This document shows, one piece after another, positions 25,401 through 37,907 of a DNA stretch of 64,000 bases. The notes below the pieces were generated by a model. It worked only from the letters and a program-made list of their open reading frames with translations, did not search any database and was not told where the DNA came from. The stretch comes from Coriaria nepalensis. Lineage: Eukaryota > Streptophyta > Magnoliopsida > Cucurbitales > Coriariaceae. The stretch spans positions 2,983,501-3,047,500 of the forward strand of contig CP114496.1 of assembly GCA_027186245.1 (NCBI GenBank). The letters run 5' to 3'. Made by a program: the position numbers and the translations under genes. Positions within the stretch are counted from its first letter, which is position 1; the number at the start of each line of letters is the position of its first letter.

Positions 25401-28400
25401 ACAGCATAGCCACAACAGTCTTCTCTCGTACTTCCTCTCGTGTACCATATATTACTGAAGCACCCATTTATTGCCCATTAGTTTAGTTCAGCTTTCAGCA
25501 TATCACTGGTTTGTACAAGTACATAAGAAACAGAACAAGGATCTCAAATGCTTCAAAAGATGAACAAGAAGACAAGGCTAAGTAGTTCCACTCGAAAAAA
25601 AAAATGTAATATTCTATGAGCTAGAATATTAATTTAAATATTATTGATTGCATGGAAAAAACTCACGACAAATTAAGATGTTCCCCCTGGATATCCAAAA
25701 ATCTGAAAGAATGACATAAAATTATGGCCTCTTATAAGTTTCCAAGCCACCAACCTGGGCAAGGGATGGATTAAATAAAACATCAGGAATTTTGAATCTA
25801 GCGGCTCCAATTTCAATTGTCCTGTATCATGTCACGGATATGAATAACAAGAAATCAAAGTTATAAATGATAATAAAAAGCCAATCCTGCCGGAGAGTGG
25901 CAAAGTCAATGGTTATCAAAATAGCATGTGCCTCACAAACATCTCAACGGAAAACTAAAAATAGGGAGCAATGAAATACCAAAATCTAAGCACTAAATAT
26001 AAAATTTCAGCTAATAAATCAACATGTCACTTACTGGCCATCAGGAAGCTCATATGGGGTCATTGGAATGTTTGAATATGCACTTTCTGTACAAATAAAA
26101 TCAATATCTCAAAGAAGTATACAACCCTTTTTGAAGCCTCAAAAACGAAAATGTTTTATTAACATTAAAGAACGAATCAGAAGAGTATTAACGGATATCA
26201 TTACATCCAATAATCAATCGCTGAAAAACCATGTCAATGAATTAATAGCATGAATAATTGAGGGTTTGTGATCTCATATATTTTACAGAACTACCAAGTA
26301 AAATGATGAGCACTATGAGATAATTTTCCATGACATAACCAGTAAGGTCTTGAACCATTCAAATTGTCCACATTCCTGATAAACCTGTAAACTCAATAGA
26401 TTGATACAATTTAGACCCAGGAATCCGATTCGCAAACTCTTCTCAATGCCCACAGCTAGGGTATTGGATCATATTCTAATATAATCTGCTATATGAGGCA
26501 TGTACATAATTAGTTTCCTTTTCTGCTTCCCACTCACATCAGACACATTTTCAGAATAAGCTATAAAACATAAAGCTGAGCTATAAGTTTCAAGCTGGAC
26601 AATCTGATAGAAAACTCCATTCCCCATTGATCAGATAAAATATTTTACTCCTCAAGGACCTTAACCATATCCCAGGGTAATAATGACTATATAAATAAGT
26701 GAAACTAATTCAACTAACAATGGTAAATGAATTGAGACATTGTCAAACATTTGAATTGAAGATCAACGTTTGCACACACTTATCCGACTCTTGCCTCTTT
26801 GCTATTACTTTGATGTCTTCGTGCATATACATTCAAGCCTCAGATATTTCCAACTATCTCCGGACATTCTTTATACACAGAGCTGATAATAAATATTGTA
26901 TTGAAGATGGATTTGGTAAATGATATGCTAATGGAATGGATTTGGGTCTACAACAAAACAGACAGACCAACCAGCAGACCTATGTCTATAGAATGGTTAT
27001 GCTGGTTAAAATTCAAGGAGAAATCCAAATAATTGACACACTTGTAGGGAAGGATTTTTCCATATCATCTTCTCAATTTAACCATAATCTTCTGCAAATG
27101 GTCTTTATTAAACAGCTGAGAAACCCGATCATAATTCCCAGCTTCCAATCAGTCATTTAACAAATGTAATTTTGATATATTTCTAAACCAGAGATCTTTG
27201 TTGGTAGTATAGAATTGAAATAAATGATAACAGGATAGTAAAAGGTCAACCACAAGCAAGGTGTACACTAAAAGAATGATAAGTGACAAGGTCGCACAAC
27301 TTATGAAAAAAACAGTGAAACTTTTGGAAACCAATATAAAATCACATTATAATTTTACAGAATTAAGGAAAACACTTAAAAACTAGAACTGTGAAAATTT
27401 ACAAGGACAAAACTTGTAACTAATTTAAAACTGTAAGGAAAAGAATAACACATTTAAAACCATAAGGCATGAATGAAAAAGCAACAAGGGCATGAATATG
27501 AATTTGGCCCTGAAAAAATAATGTAGACTTGAGATGAAAGGGATTAAACAAGAAGTAGCATAAACGAAGAAATGCAAACCATCATATGGAGTATCCGGGG
27601 CACGACACACACATTCTTTGATATCACTAGCAATTACCCTCTGTAAGCAAAGAAAAGTTCAGTAACAGATAATGGAAAATGAAACATCACTAAGAAATAT
27701 TGTAGTCAATCTCATACCTGGGAGTAGAGTTTGTAACTTTCTGTTGTATTCAGAAAATCAATGTCCACTGTCTATGAAAACAGAAAATAGCAGGTCACGG
27801 AATAAGTACCAAGAGAGAAGCAATGACTTTCAAGCTTTTAAAATGCAAAACAAGCAGCTATCATATTAAAATACTTTAACTTTTGGCAACCTAAAATATG
27901 AATCAATACTTGACCAAATTTGACTCTGGTATATACAGTGTTAGTCCCCACTTTCTCTTTTTCTAGTTGTGGTAAAGGGAGTTTGGAGCGATTAGGCATA
28001 AAGGAATATGGTTCCTACCTGACTAAAAATAACTAATGAGATCTCGCCTAAATGAGGGAAGAAGCAGGAGTCTGCAAGAAGGGCAATCTTACTGCAAAAA
28101 GCAGTTATTGTCTTGAACAAGCTAATGCATTTTTTCAATGACTATAATTCTAAGTAAACAATGTGCTTAATCTTTGTAATTGATATCATGTTTAATCTCC
28201 GTTATTGATATTATGATAACTATACGTTCCTCTGCAAGAAAGCCCGTAGGGTTTATTTTACAGTTTTTATATACTAGCGTCCAAAAATAAAATAAGAGTC
28301 AACAACTGATCCTCCTCATACCATGCAGGGCGAAATACATGTATGTTAAACTTCTCTTTAGATTATGCAGAAACCCCTTACTACGATAAGCATAACTGAC

Positions 28401-31400
28401 AAGGACTCTTAAATAAGAAATCACCTGAAACTCCCCTGGGCGTATTTCCTGTCGCTTAAAAGAATATCTCGGCTTCATCTATAGAGTAGTAAAGAAAATA
28501 GATTAAATGAAATTTGAGTATTTCAAGAGAGTGAATTGTGAGATCATCCTCTAAAGAAAACATAAGAAGCAACCACTTACCGTGATACCTTTGCTCTCCA
28601 AACTCTTCATCAGACAATCAGTGAGAAATTCTCCTCCGATAGGAGAAGATGCCACAGCCTATTGTTACAAAAGCAATAACATGGGAAAAAGTGTTTCATG
28701 AACCAGAGTTGTATAAAATATCAAAAGGCACAAAACAAATTGTTCCCCTTGGAGGAAACATGGGGACAATTGAGAAAGGTGTTAAAATTCATATGTAGAT
28801 AATTTATTAAATGAGATGTATATATAAGACAATAATAAGTGTATGTGAGGTATTGACCTGTATGCATAACTGAGCCATGCAAATCCCTTTTTAAATTCAA
28901 ATTAAAAAGCTGATACGGGGATCCAGGATTGCAAACACATTTTTTTCCATATGGTGATATAAGAAATAAAAATAACAATAAATAAAGCTTTCTGATCAAT
29001 CATGTGGACGTGACCATGCATTTGTTTCTTTATATAAACTATGGGAATTTTCCATGTGAAAATGCAAGGAGGAGAACCCTTTTAATGTTCTATAATATCG
29101 GATGAGTGAGTCAATAATGTTTTATCTTGAAAACACGAAAACCAACATGGACAGAAAACATTTCTTAAATTCATGGGAAATTCGTAGGAAATAGTTGTTC
29201 CCCATAGCAAGGCTTAATACACTTTTTAGATTTGGTGATTAAACATTACTTTATTTAATTTTTTTTTTTAAAAGGCTTTCTGGTCAATCATCTGAGCATG
29301 ATCTTGCACCTGTTTGTATATATATTATCAAAATTTTACAAGTTAAAATAATAGATGATTCAGTCAATAATGACCTATCCTATCTTGATAACATGAATCC
29401 AACATGAACATTAAACAACGAGGGAACGGCATTGCTACACATTGGTACCCATATTAAATAAAAAGGCACATGCCACACTGAGAGTGCATTTGGGAAAGCG
29501 GTTGAACATGGAACTTGAGAAGTCTGGAATCTAAGCGAGTCATAAACAAATGTATTCTAGTTAGATTCTGTTATATTGGATTTTGTGGGCCCAAACTGGC
29601 ATTCAATAAGTCTATCCAAATGGACCCTAGTGCAACAATTATATAGCAGAATTTGAAATGATGTGTCAAGACAAATAAGCAGATAATAACACAGAACATT
29701 AGAGGTATTAGGCCAACACACTCCTGTTACGAAGTAATACTCTAAAATCAGCCAGAAAGATTATTTAAGAATCCACCAAAAGTAGCAAAAACTGGAATCC
29801 ATCGTCAGAAGAGTATAATCTCCAAAGATTATTTATTAATAAACTGAAAATTGAACATGCGCCCTAGAGATATGCAAAAAAAGTTTTCTAATTAGGACAG
29901 TTTTCTAATTTATGCGCCCTAAAGAAAACTGAAAATTAGGACAGTTTTCTAATTTATATGCAAAAGTAGAGATAGTTCTCTAATAGTCCCAGATGACTAA
30001 TAAAAGCAATTTCCTAAATGAACTAGGAATCCAAAATAAAAATAATTAAGAAAACTCATGAAATGTCCTAATTATGATATATGGCCTATGTCGCTTAATG
30101 AGGGATACCTTTTGAAGAACATAGCCATCATGTACTGGGGCAACTGTAGTTGATCCGCCACCACTGAATGTGCCAGTTAATATGCATGTTACCAACCCAT
30201 TAGAGTCACTTTTAACCAAGAAAAAACAAATGAACATTTACAGAAAGTAACACTAGAACACATGAGATTCATTAAGTATAAAGCTTCTCAAATCAAGTAT
30301 TGTGAAAATACAACACACAATCATATCATCATACAAAAAATTGTCTATAGTAGAAAACAGGAGGGGATTATTTGTTGTAACAGCTCCATCGTGGGTATTT
30401 GTCCTACCAATTTCAAAAGAACTACTAGAATTTTCATTTACTATTCAAGAAAGGAAAGACATACTTTTCTTTAATAGGTTACTTTGAGGTCCATATCAAT
30501 ACATCTATATATTATGATATATAGAAATAAATTTATATACATATATATAGTAAGACAATAGACTTAAACCATAGGATTAAAGTAGGTTGGATGAAATGGA
30601 GGATAACATCAGAAGACTTATGCCATAGAAGAATGCTTGCGAGATTAAAAGGAAAGTGTTACAAGATGATCGTTCGACCAGCTATGCTCTATGGTTCGGA
30701 ATGTTGGGCCACTACGGGACAACATATGCATAAGATGGGAGTAACAGACATGCGTATGTTAAGATGGATGTGTGGTAAAACATGGAAGGATAGAATTAGA
30801 AATAAAAAAATTAGGCGTTACCTAGGTATAGCCCTTATAGAGGATAAGCTAAGGAGAGATGTCTAATAAGGTTTGGTCCTGTGCAAAGGCTACCAAACTC
30901 GGCCCCAGTTCGACAAAGTTTGGATTGGAAGGTAAGTGGAGGGTGTAGACAGAGGTGTAGGCCATTGAAAATGTAGATAAAGGTGGTAAGGAAGATATCC
31001 TATATCTTGAATTATGCGATAATATGTGGGAAGATCGCATAACTTGGAAAACAAATATTTGTGTAGCCGATCCCGAAAAATATGAGAATGGGCTTTGATA
31101 ATGATGATGATGACGACATATATATAGTAAGAGAGTTGAATGTACAAAATATGAAAAGAAATAGCATAAGTCGAAATCCTCAAAGGAGGAAAAAAGCTTA
31201 GAAGGATCCGAAGAAGGTCGAAAATATTTGACCATGTGTACGTAATAAATAGAGATAGCCCTATGTTGTGTATTTATGTTCAACAATGGAAATGTCATCA
31301 AAGGTCGAGAAAATAATACTATGAATGAGCAGCTGATAGAAATTATAAAGCGAAACTGATATAGTCCCCACCAATCAACGACCAATGAAGTGGCACGGCC

Positions 31401-34400
31401 TGATGCAAAAGATGTAAGTACCTGCATTCCAAGATGTCTTATTAGATGATTAAGTCAAGCTAGACTATATCGAAAATTCAAGTGCTAAAAATTAAAATTG
31501 AATGAAAGGAAGAGTAAAATATGGGTTGAACTTGATGCTTACAGCATTCTTGGCCAGAAACAAAGCAGGGACTTTGTACTTTTCAAACATTAGCTCTGCT
31601 GTCCTGCCAGGTTGATAGGTCATGCTTATTTGTAAATGCATAATTTATATTCAAACAGTCACAAAAAAATCAAAACAAGAAACAACATGCTATACAAAAT
31701 GAAAAAGTAGAACGAAATAATAAAGGAAAGTAATTATATGAAAGAAACTCCCTAAAAATCTAGTAGACTTAATGCTGCTTTAAATAGTGATAAATATCTT
31801 TGTCAAGTATGTGTAACATACTTCAAATCAATAATCGTACTTTCTTCTAATACTCCAACAACAATTTTAAAGTCCACATAACTATATTTCAAGCATAATC
31901 AAAACTAAACCGATTCCAATCTCTTTTCCATATCTAGTTTATAACCTATTCCCCTTGATTGTACCATTCACACTAAGATTCCAATCTTAAAAATTTTCAT
32001 CACCAAAAGACATACAGCTTCAAAGATATACGGCGGATATAGCCATGTAAAAAGTACAAGTAGCAGTATTCTATATGGTAAAATTTGAAATCTTTGACAT
32101 GTGATGCCCATGTGCGACTCAAAAGGACAAGAATATTGTAAGTGATTCAACAAGTCAAGGAATTATGGTCCAGGGTTAGATCAAAATTCACCCCATAGAT
32201 AAGCTTTGTGACCAAGATAGAAAAGAGAACTCATATGCACATCAAATAGAACAATTTGATTAAGAATCATAACACCATTCTCTCTCGGGAAATAAAAAAA
32301 AAGAAAGATAATAATAAAGTACAATAAAATATCACCTTTCCCTCTGTTGTTGAGAGTTAAATGATGGCTCTGCAAGAAGCATGGGATGCTCTTTAGGATC
32401 AACCAATAGACATTCCCTAAAAATAGTTGACCAGATACAGATAAGGTTATGCACTTGCAAGAAGAAACGAGCAATGAGAAGGGAGAGACTAGTTTAATAT
32501 AAGAAACTGGTATAGTATTTGTTTATGAAAACTTCCCATACTTTTGTTTCAAGAGACTTGCTAGTCATACATGATTCCACACTTTAGGCTGTTTGATTTG
32601 AGATTTGCATGAAATTGATACTTTCAGGTGTACATTAAAAAGCATGAAATCTACTAGAAGTACAAAGATTAGATCAAAAGATGTACATTGAAAGGTCTTT
32701 CCATTTTTCCATATAACAAATATCTTTCCATTAATGCAAAAGGGAATAATGACATTGGTGCCACTCAACTGAGTACCTGCTAAGATACTCATCTTTAAAT
32801 ATTTAAAACATCGTAAGTATATTAGATTATAATCTTCATTTCATGACCATATTGGCATCAATGGTGCAGAATTAGTTAAATAGAGCCACCTTTTACATTA
32901 CAACAACACAAAGGGAAGTGGCATCACATCACTTTGTCCAAGCAAAAAGAAAATTAAATTGTGAAATTAGGCATCATCTCAGCATGATAGAATTTAAGTG
33001 AAAACACATGCACACACAAGAAAAGAACACCCACCCACACACCCACACACACACACACATATATAGACCATTTATTGGAACTTAAAAGAGAGGAAAATCC
33101 TAACAACGTACCGATGCAAGAGCATTTTGGTAGACCCTACAGTACCCATGGTACTGTAGCAATGGAGGGAGATTGCTAATTTAATTTATTGTTAGTTTAG
33201 TCTACAAGAGTAGTCCTAATTAGTTTGGACTTTAAGAGTTTCATTAGAATTAATAGCACTCTCTTATAAATAGACTCTTAGTCTTTAGTTAACATTAATC
33301 TTGGTCTACTATTTTATCATTTATTCGAAGGTTCTTTAGCAAAAAATTCTATCTTAAGTTCCTGATTCATCTACTGCTGTTCTACCCCTCTTATTTGTTG
33401 TCTATTGTTTGAATTGTACCTTTCCCTGCACACATACCCTAGGGTGTCACCCAAGGTGCATCTTCCAGTTGGCCTAAACATAAGGTGCATTTCCCATACT
33501 TAAAAATTAATTGCAGTGACAGGACGAAGGAAAAATGAAAGAATGTAAACCATTACAATCTAAATATTGGGTCAAAGTACCTGAAGGCATGGTCCCATAT
33601 GCTATCAACAATATCCCAGTCAATAACAACTCCATCTTTTAAAGGTGAGAGCACCTGCTACAATAAAAGAGACATGAGAACTATAACAAGAAAAAATTGG
33701 TATATTTCCAACCAAAATTCATTTAATAAGAGTTCCAGTGAAAATATAAATTACAAGAAAAAAAGAAATCACCTCCATATGATCTCGGCGGTATCCTAAG
33801 GCTTGAGATCCTACATACAACTTTCGTTTTCCCTTGGATTTTTCAGAGTCAAGAGTCCTAACAATGTTTTTTGACTCTACAGCAGATCCAGTGATCTTTT
33901 CAGTAGTTGCAGGATCATCAACTTCCATTTGATCAATTGCTCCAACAACCTCAATGAATCAAGACAATTCAAATTGACAATGCATTTTAAGGTATAGCAT
34001 GAACTATAAATTTTCAATCGCATTGCATAAAGAAACACACTGTTATGATCAATTACAGATCTACTTCACATGCATCAACTATGAAATGCATTTACTTGGT
34101 CATAGCTTGACAAGCTATATATCCCATACTCCTGTTCATTTGTCCATGGAGTCATTGAAAAATCAGTAATTCCAATTCAAAACTTTTGGGACTGATCTCA
34201 CACAGCAAGATCACAAAGAGTGCATTATTACCACAGCAAGAATCTCATAAATATTCCACCTCCATAACTATAATTCCCAATGACCGCATGATGCAGCCTA
34301 TAGGGGAATGTAATGAATAAGGCTCATCTGTCTACTGGAATTATTAAGTTGTACTACTAAGATGTAGGTATGTCTTTACTTCAACTATGAAAACTCAACA

Positions 34401-34905
34401 CGAATCACAACCCGAATTAAGTTGTTCGAACTCTCCTGTAATTAAAATCTCAACCTTTCCAAGACATGCAAATGCAGAATTCCGCTTTAATGCCTTCAGC
34501 AGATTAAATATTAAGGAAAGTAACAGAAAAAACAGCTCCCACCAAAGCTATTCTCTATATTACACAGAACAAAGGGGGGAACTTTATGAAAAACAGATAA
34601 CTGATCAAAGGAATACACATTGTGAGCAAAATACGATGAAACTGCTAACAATATATGGAAAATTCCGGAACACTTACAGAAGGAAACACAGCCTTAGGAG
34701 CATCCTCTCCAGCGTATCCAGCTTTGCAAGTGTGCGAGCCAAGGTCAAGTACTATGGCCGATACCTCATCTTCAACACCACAAGAAGAAAAAGAAGAAAA
34801 GACTAAGCGGAAACAGAGTGAAGAAGATACTAAAACAGAAAGAAACGATATTCCAGAAACTTGATAATTCCAGCTATAATTCATGTACTTACCGCCTCCA
34901 TACAT
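22435..34905 (-). CDS. ARP4: Actin-related protein 4, complete 20-exon gene
   Basis: ARP4 is a nuclear actin-fold subunit shared by SWR1, INO80 and NuA4 chromatin complexes. Exons (high to low): 34893-34905, 34678-34769, 33773-33949, 33581-33654, 32336-32416, 31543-31603, 31372-31421, 30109-30163, 28581-28658, 28425-28478, 27718-27771, 27580-27640, 26035-26086, 25755-25821, 24412-24474, 24175-24237, 23654-23716, 23103-23167, 22622-22690, 22435-22480. All borders are GT-AG and phases match; the sum is 1,338 nt, 445 aa, close to the known plant length of about 440. Phosphate loops are [13 protein letters not shown] (13-25) and DCGGGSTT (182-189); the adenosine motif is LAGGTASM (366-373). The ARP4-specific charged insert follows residue 36. 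The protein ends YIQRKCP. Exon 1 codes only MYGG plus one base. Introns hold transposon insertions. Confidence 0.96.
29478..29634. mobile_element. Short MITE-like insertion in ARP4 intron 8
   Basis: The left end AGAGTGCATTTGGGAAAG and the reversed right end AGGGTCCATTTGGATAG form an imperfect terminal inverted repeat about 155 bp apart, in the style of plant 'GTGCATTTGG' MITEs. No convincing target duplication was found, so class and exact ends are open. Confidence 0.5.
29889..29960. repeat. 44-bp offset direct repeat in ARP4 intron 8
   Basis: ATTAGGACAGTTTTCTAATT occurs at 29891 and again at 29935. A GCGCCCTA(G/A)AGA phrase is likewise repeated just outside. This is a small local tandem duplication. 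Confidence 0.8.
30555..31115 (+). mobile_element. 5'-truncated RTE-type LINE in ARP4 intron 7, with 16-bp target-site duplication
   Basis: The insertion lies antisense to ARP4. The open frame 30591-30866 matches the end of plant RTE reverse transcriptases: [23 protein letters not shown] and a DRIRN motif. After a frame change [16 protein letters not shown] follows. The 3' end is the GAT-rich tail typical of plant RTEs (31097-31115). The flanks are the identical 16-mer ACATATATATAGTAAG at 30539-30554 and 31116-31131. Length of about 560 bp with conserved 3' end and exact target duplication shows target-primed insertion with 5' truncation. It sits about 390 bp from exon 8 and 260 bp from exon 7 and appears spliced out with the intron. 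Confidence 0.92.
33018..33062. repeat. (CA)n-rich tract in ARP4 intron 4
   Basis: A run of ACACCCACCC units followed by pure CA repeats and a short TA run. Confidence 0.8.
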
Positions 34906-35728
34906 GATTGAAGGTTCAGGGAGGGATACAGAGAAGTGACCAAAAGAGGAAGAAAAGAGATACAGAGGAAATGTGGGGACTTGAGAGGTTTTTCAGATTT
35001 CTATGGAGCTTGGTTAGGGTTTAACGAAGACAAACGGTCCGAGCGGGAGAGAGGAAGTACGTTGAACTTGACACGAAGAAGTTGGGTGGTTCCACGTCGG
35101 TTTTCGAGCTATAGCAATTGGATGTTTCGCGTTTGGTCCGACGAGTTGGAATTGTTTCAGATTTCCAAGCTTGCCAGTTAATTGAGAGGCCCAAATCAAC
35201 GTAAATGGGCTTTAGAGATCAGTAGGGTGGTCGAGAAGAAAAACCGCTTCGAAACTGCTTCATTTTTATCGGAGTTCGGTCGGGATTTTCTCTTAAAATT
35301 CTGTTTCGGTCGGGGCTCAATCAAAATCCATAGGGCAAATTTGGGGGTGCAAATTTCGGTCAGGGTCGGCCCTCAAAAACACCAATTTTTTGAAATTTTT
35401 TTTTTTCTTTTCCCTCATTTAATTTTTGTTTCTCTTAATTTTAAAATATTGAAATTAAGATGCTGTTTAGAGTGCTTTTTTTTATAAAATAAACAAGTTT
35501 GGACGTTTAGCAAAAAAATTAACTATTGTTTTTTATAATTTTTTTTTTTTAAAAAGCATTTTTTTCTACTTATTTTCATAAGCACTTTTTAAGCATTTTT
35601 TTCTATTTTTTATTTATAAACACCTTTAAAATATATTTATATTTATATTTTACTTAATATTTATAAGCATAATTTTTTAAGTAATAGACTCTAATTTCAC
35701 TCATAATATAATAAAAATATAGTTTATA
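34906..35728 (-). promoter_or_regulatory. ARP4 upstream region with site II-like motifs
   Basis: No gene is seen between ARP4 and the hAT-like element. AGGCCCA at 35187-35193 and TGGGCT at 35206-35211 are two copies of the TGGGCC/T 'site II' motif in opposite orientations, 13 bases apart and about 285-305 bp before the ARP4 start codon. In plants such pairs are common in promoters of housekeeping and proliferation genes. Function here is inferred. 35395-35700 is a T-rich, low-complexity stretch. Confidence 0.4.
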
Positions 35729-37016
35729 CTAGGGACGAGCATCGGTCAGATCAGGTCGAATCTCATTCGATCTGTAATTCATCTGATCCGATAATTATCC
35801 AATAAAATTTGATGAACTATCCAACCGTTTTGGATTCAGATCGGATGATCTTCTTCTTCTTCTTCTTTTTTTTTTTTTGGTTGGAATTTTATGGCGATTA
35901 TAAATGCAGAATATTGGAAATGAAAGAATAGAATTATTTAACTAAATCAATGGGTATTTGATTATACATGGGAATTATAATTTATGATGATTTTTTACCG
36001 TTGTTTGAATATCCTTATTGATCGTGAAAATAATGATTATGTTTCCACATCTTTGGTGCTTGATTATTTAGCCTTGATTCTTTGTGTTGATTATACAAGT
36101 CAACTATTCCTTATATTTTTTTTCTTTCCTTCTCTAACACTATTATGTAGTACGTACAACTTGTAAGAGTTTTGCTGTGATTTAGGCTTCAGTGTATAAT
36201 TTACTCTCTCTATCTCTCTCTCACTGTTCCGACATCCAATGAAGAAGAAAACCAGTCTACAACCCAAGAAATCCATCGCTGCAAAGCACAATATTTCTCG
36301 ATAAGAAACAATCTTCACCGGTGAGTTGCAGAAAGAAGAAGAATAAGAAAAGGGAGGGAGGGGTGTTGTGTTAAGTTATAGCATGCAAGCGTAAGCTTTT
36401 GTTAAAAAAATCGTAAAAAGATTTTAAAATTATAATCACAAATTTTTTATATTATTATTTATTTGAATCGGATGATGGTCAGTTATCCGACCCGATCACC
36501 ATCCGAACCATCTAAATCATTTTTGGATGTATCATCTGATCCGAACTAACTTCAACATTTTTGATCCGGCCGTATCCGATTGAAGTGGGTCTAGTCGGTT
36601 TAGATGAAACCTGCTCCTCCTTAGTTTACGTAACTTTCAGCTATCAAATTTTATAATTTGAAAGGCTTCTATGTAGTAGTGGTCAGATTCAAAATAAAAT
36701 AAAACCATAGATTGAGATTTAATCTTATACAATCATGAACAATAAAATTGTATTGAACTATTTTATTTTATAAAATTCCATAAATACAAAAAAAAAATGA
36801 AGTAATTATTACATGGGAAATAAGATGATTTATACAATAAATTTAAAATATAAAAAATAAAGAAAGGGTGAGTGTCTCACCACCGACCGCCCTCGCCCCA
36901 CAATCGCTTCGAATGATGACAATCAGAGGCTATCTCTTAGTGATCGAGGATCAATTATGAGAAATGGTGGTCCCCTCCCCCCCTCCCCCCAATACCGACC
37001 ACTTGCTCATCCCTAG
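35729..37016. mobile_element. Non-autonomous hAT-like element, 1,288 bp, 8-bp target-site duplication
   Basis: The ends CTAGGGACGAGCA (35729-35741) and TGCTCATCCCTAG (37004-37016) are inverted repeats with one mismatch. The flanks AGTTTATA (35721-35728) and AGTTGATA (37017-37024) are an 8-bp duplication with one mismatch, as expected for hAT. Near both sides are GATC/GGTCGG-rich segments (35745-35850, 36470-36600) that are partly inverted copies of each other. No transposase frame is present. The middle part (about 35880-36410) differs in character and looks like captured or unrelated sequence. Confidence 0.82.
36170..36330 (+). pseudogene. Possible captured gene 5' fragment inside the hAT-like element
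   Basis: A CT-rich leader-like run (36201-36222) is followed by an ATG at 36239. A short frame begins MKKKTSLQPKKSIAAKHNISR, ends in a stop, and is followed at 36320 by a GGTGAGT donor-like motif. This layout of leader, start, short coding exon and 5' splice site resembles a gene beginning picked up by a transposon, but no protein family is recognised. Confidence 0.3.
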
Positions 37017-37024
37017 AGTTGATA

Positions 37025-37907
37025 TTAATTTAGTAAGTAGCGCAACTTATTTGTACATGTCATGTAACACCTTTCTACTAGCTATATAAATTACTCAAGT
37101 TACTTTAAGAAAAGTAGATAACCTTGCAATATAACTATGAGTATTATTACTTTACTTGAAAATCTTTTACTCAAAATATTGATTAATTTGAATTTTTTTT
37201 AAAACTTAACTTCATTATAATAAGTCAACACATATCTATCACTCCAAAACATAGATTCGTTATATCGAGCATGATGTATATATATATATAATTATATTCA
37301 CTACTCTTTGACAAAATAAGATAGGAGCTCTGGGAGCTTCTCAAGATAGGTTTAAAACCTTTCATAACTACTCTACAGGTTATGCTCATATGTACTCTCT
37401 ATAAGGTCGATCGTAAATCAATTACTATACCATGATATTAGGGACTTTTTCTTTTACTTACCTACAATACAAGTAGCTAATATGAGCTAAAAAAACTTAG
37501 TAAGTAAAGTTTCTAGCTCACATGCATAGCACATACAATAGTTGTATAGAATGAACAACTCAAATAAATTTTTGAATATGTTTTTTTGACTACTATGCAA
37601 ATGGCATGCTTTCTTTTTTTACTGTTTTAGGCCTTGAGGATGTTGTCGTCAGTACTACTATGATTTATAGTCTTATATGAACAATAAAGTTTAAGATCAA
37701 TGACTGCACTCAGTCCACCCCGATCAAATCACAAAGCTGAGATTGGCAACCTCTCTCGATTTTCTCTATTTAAAATATTTATGGGATCAGCGACTCCGCT
37801 CAGTCTGTTCTGATCATTTCTCAGCTAAGATCAATGATCTCTCTCCGTCTGCCCTGATTGAGATATCTATGGGGTGAACGACTCCACTCTGTTTGCCTTG
37901 ACCCGAC
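37025..37907. other. Intergenic DNA, no gene seen
   Basis: AT-rich. 37690-37905 contains a phrase repeated three times in variant form (about 37697, 37787 and 37867: GACT(C/G)CACTC followed by a CTGATC- or CTTGACC-like word), suggesting short degenerate tandem copies next to the LTR. Confidence 0.4.

Noticed and set aside
34387..34806. Plus-strand 139-codon frame
   Set aside because: Antisense to ARP4 exon 2 and flanking introns; the minus strand has the conserved protein and splice sites.
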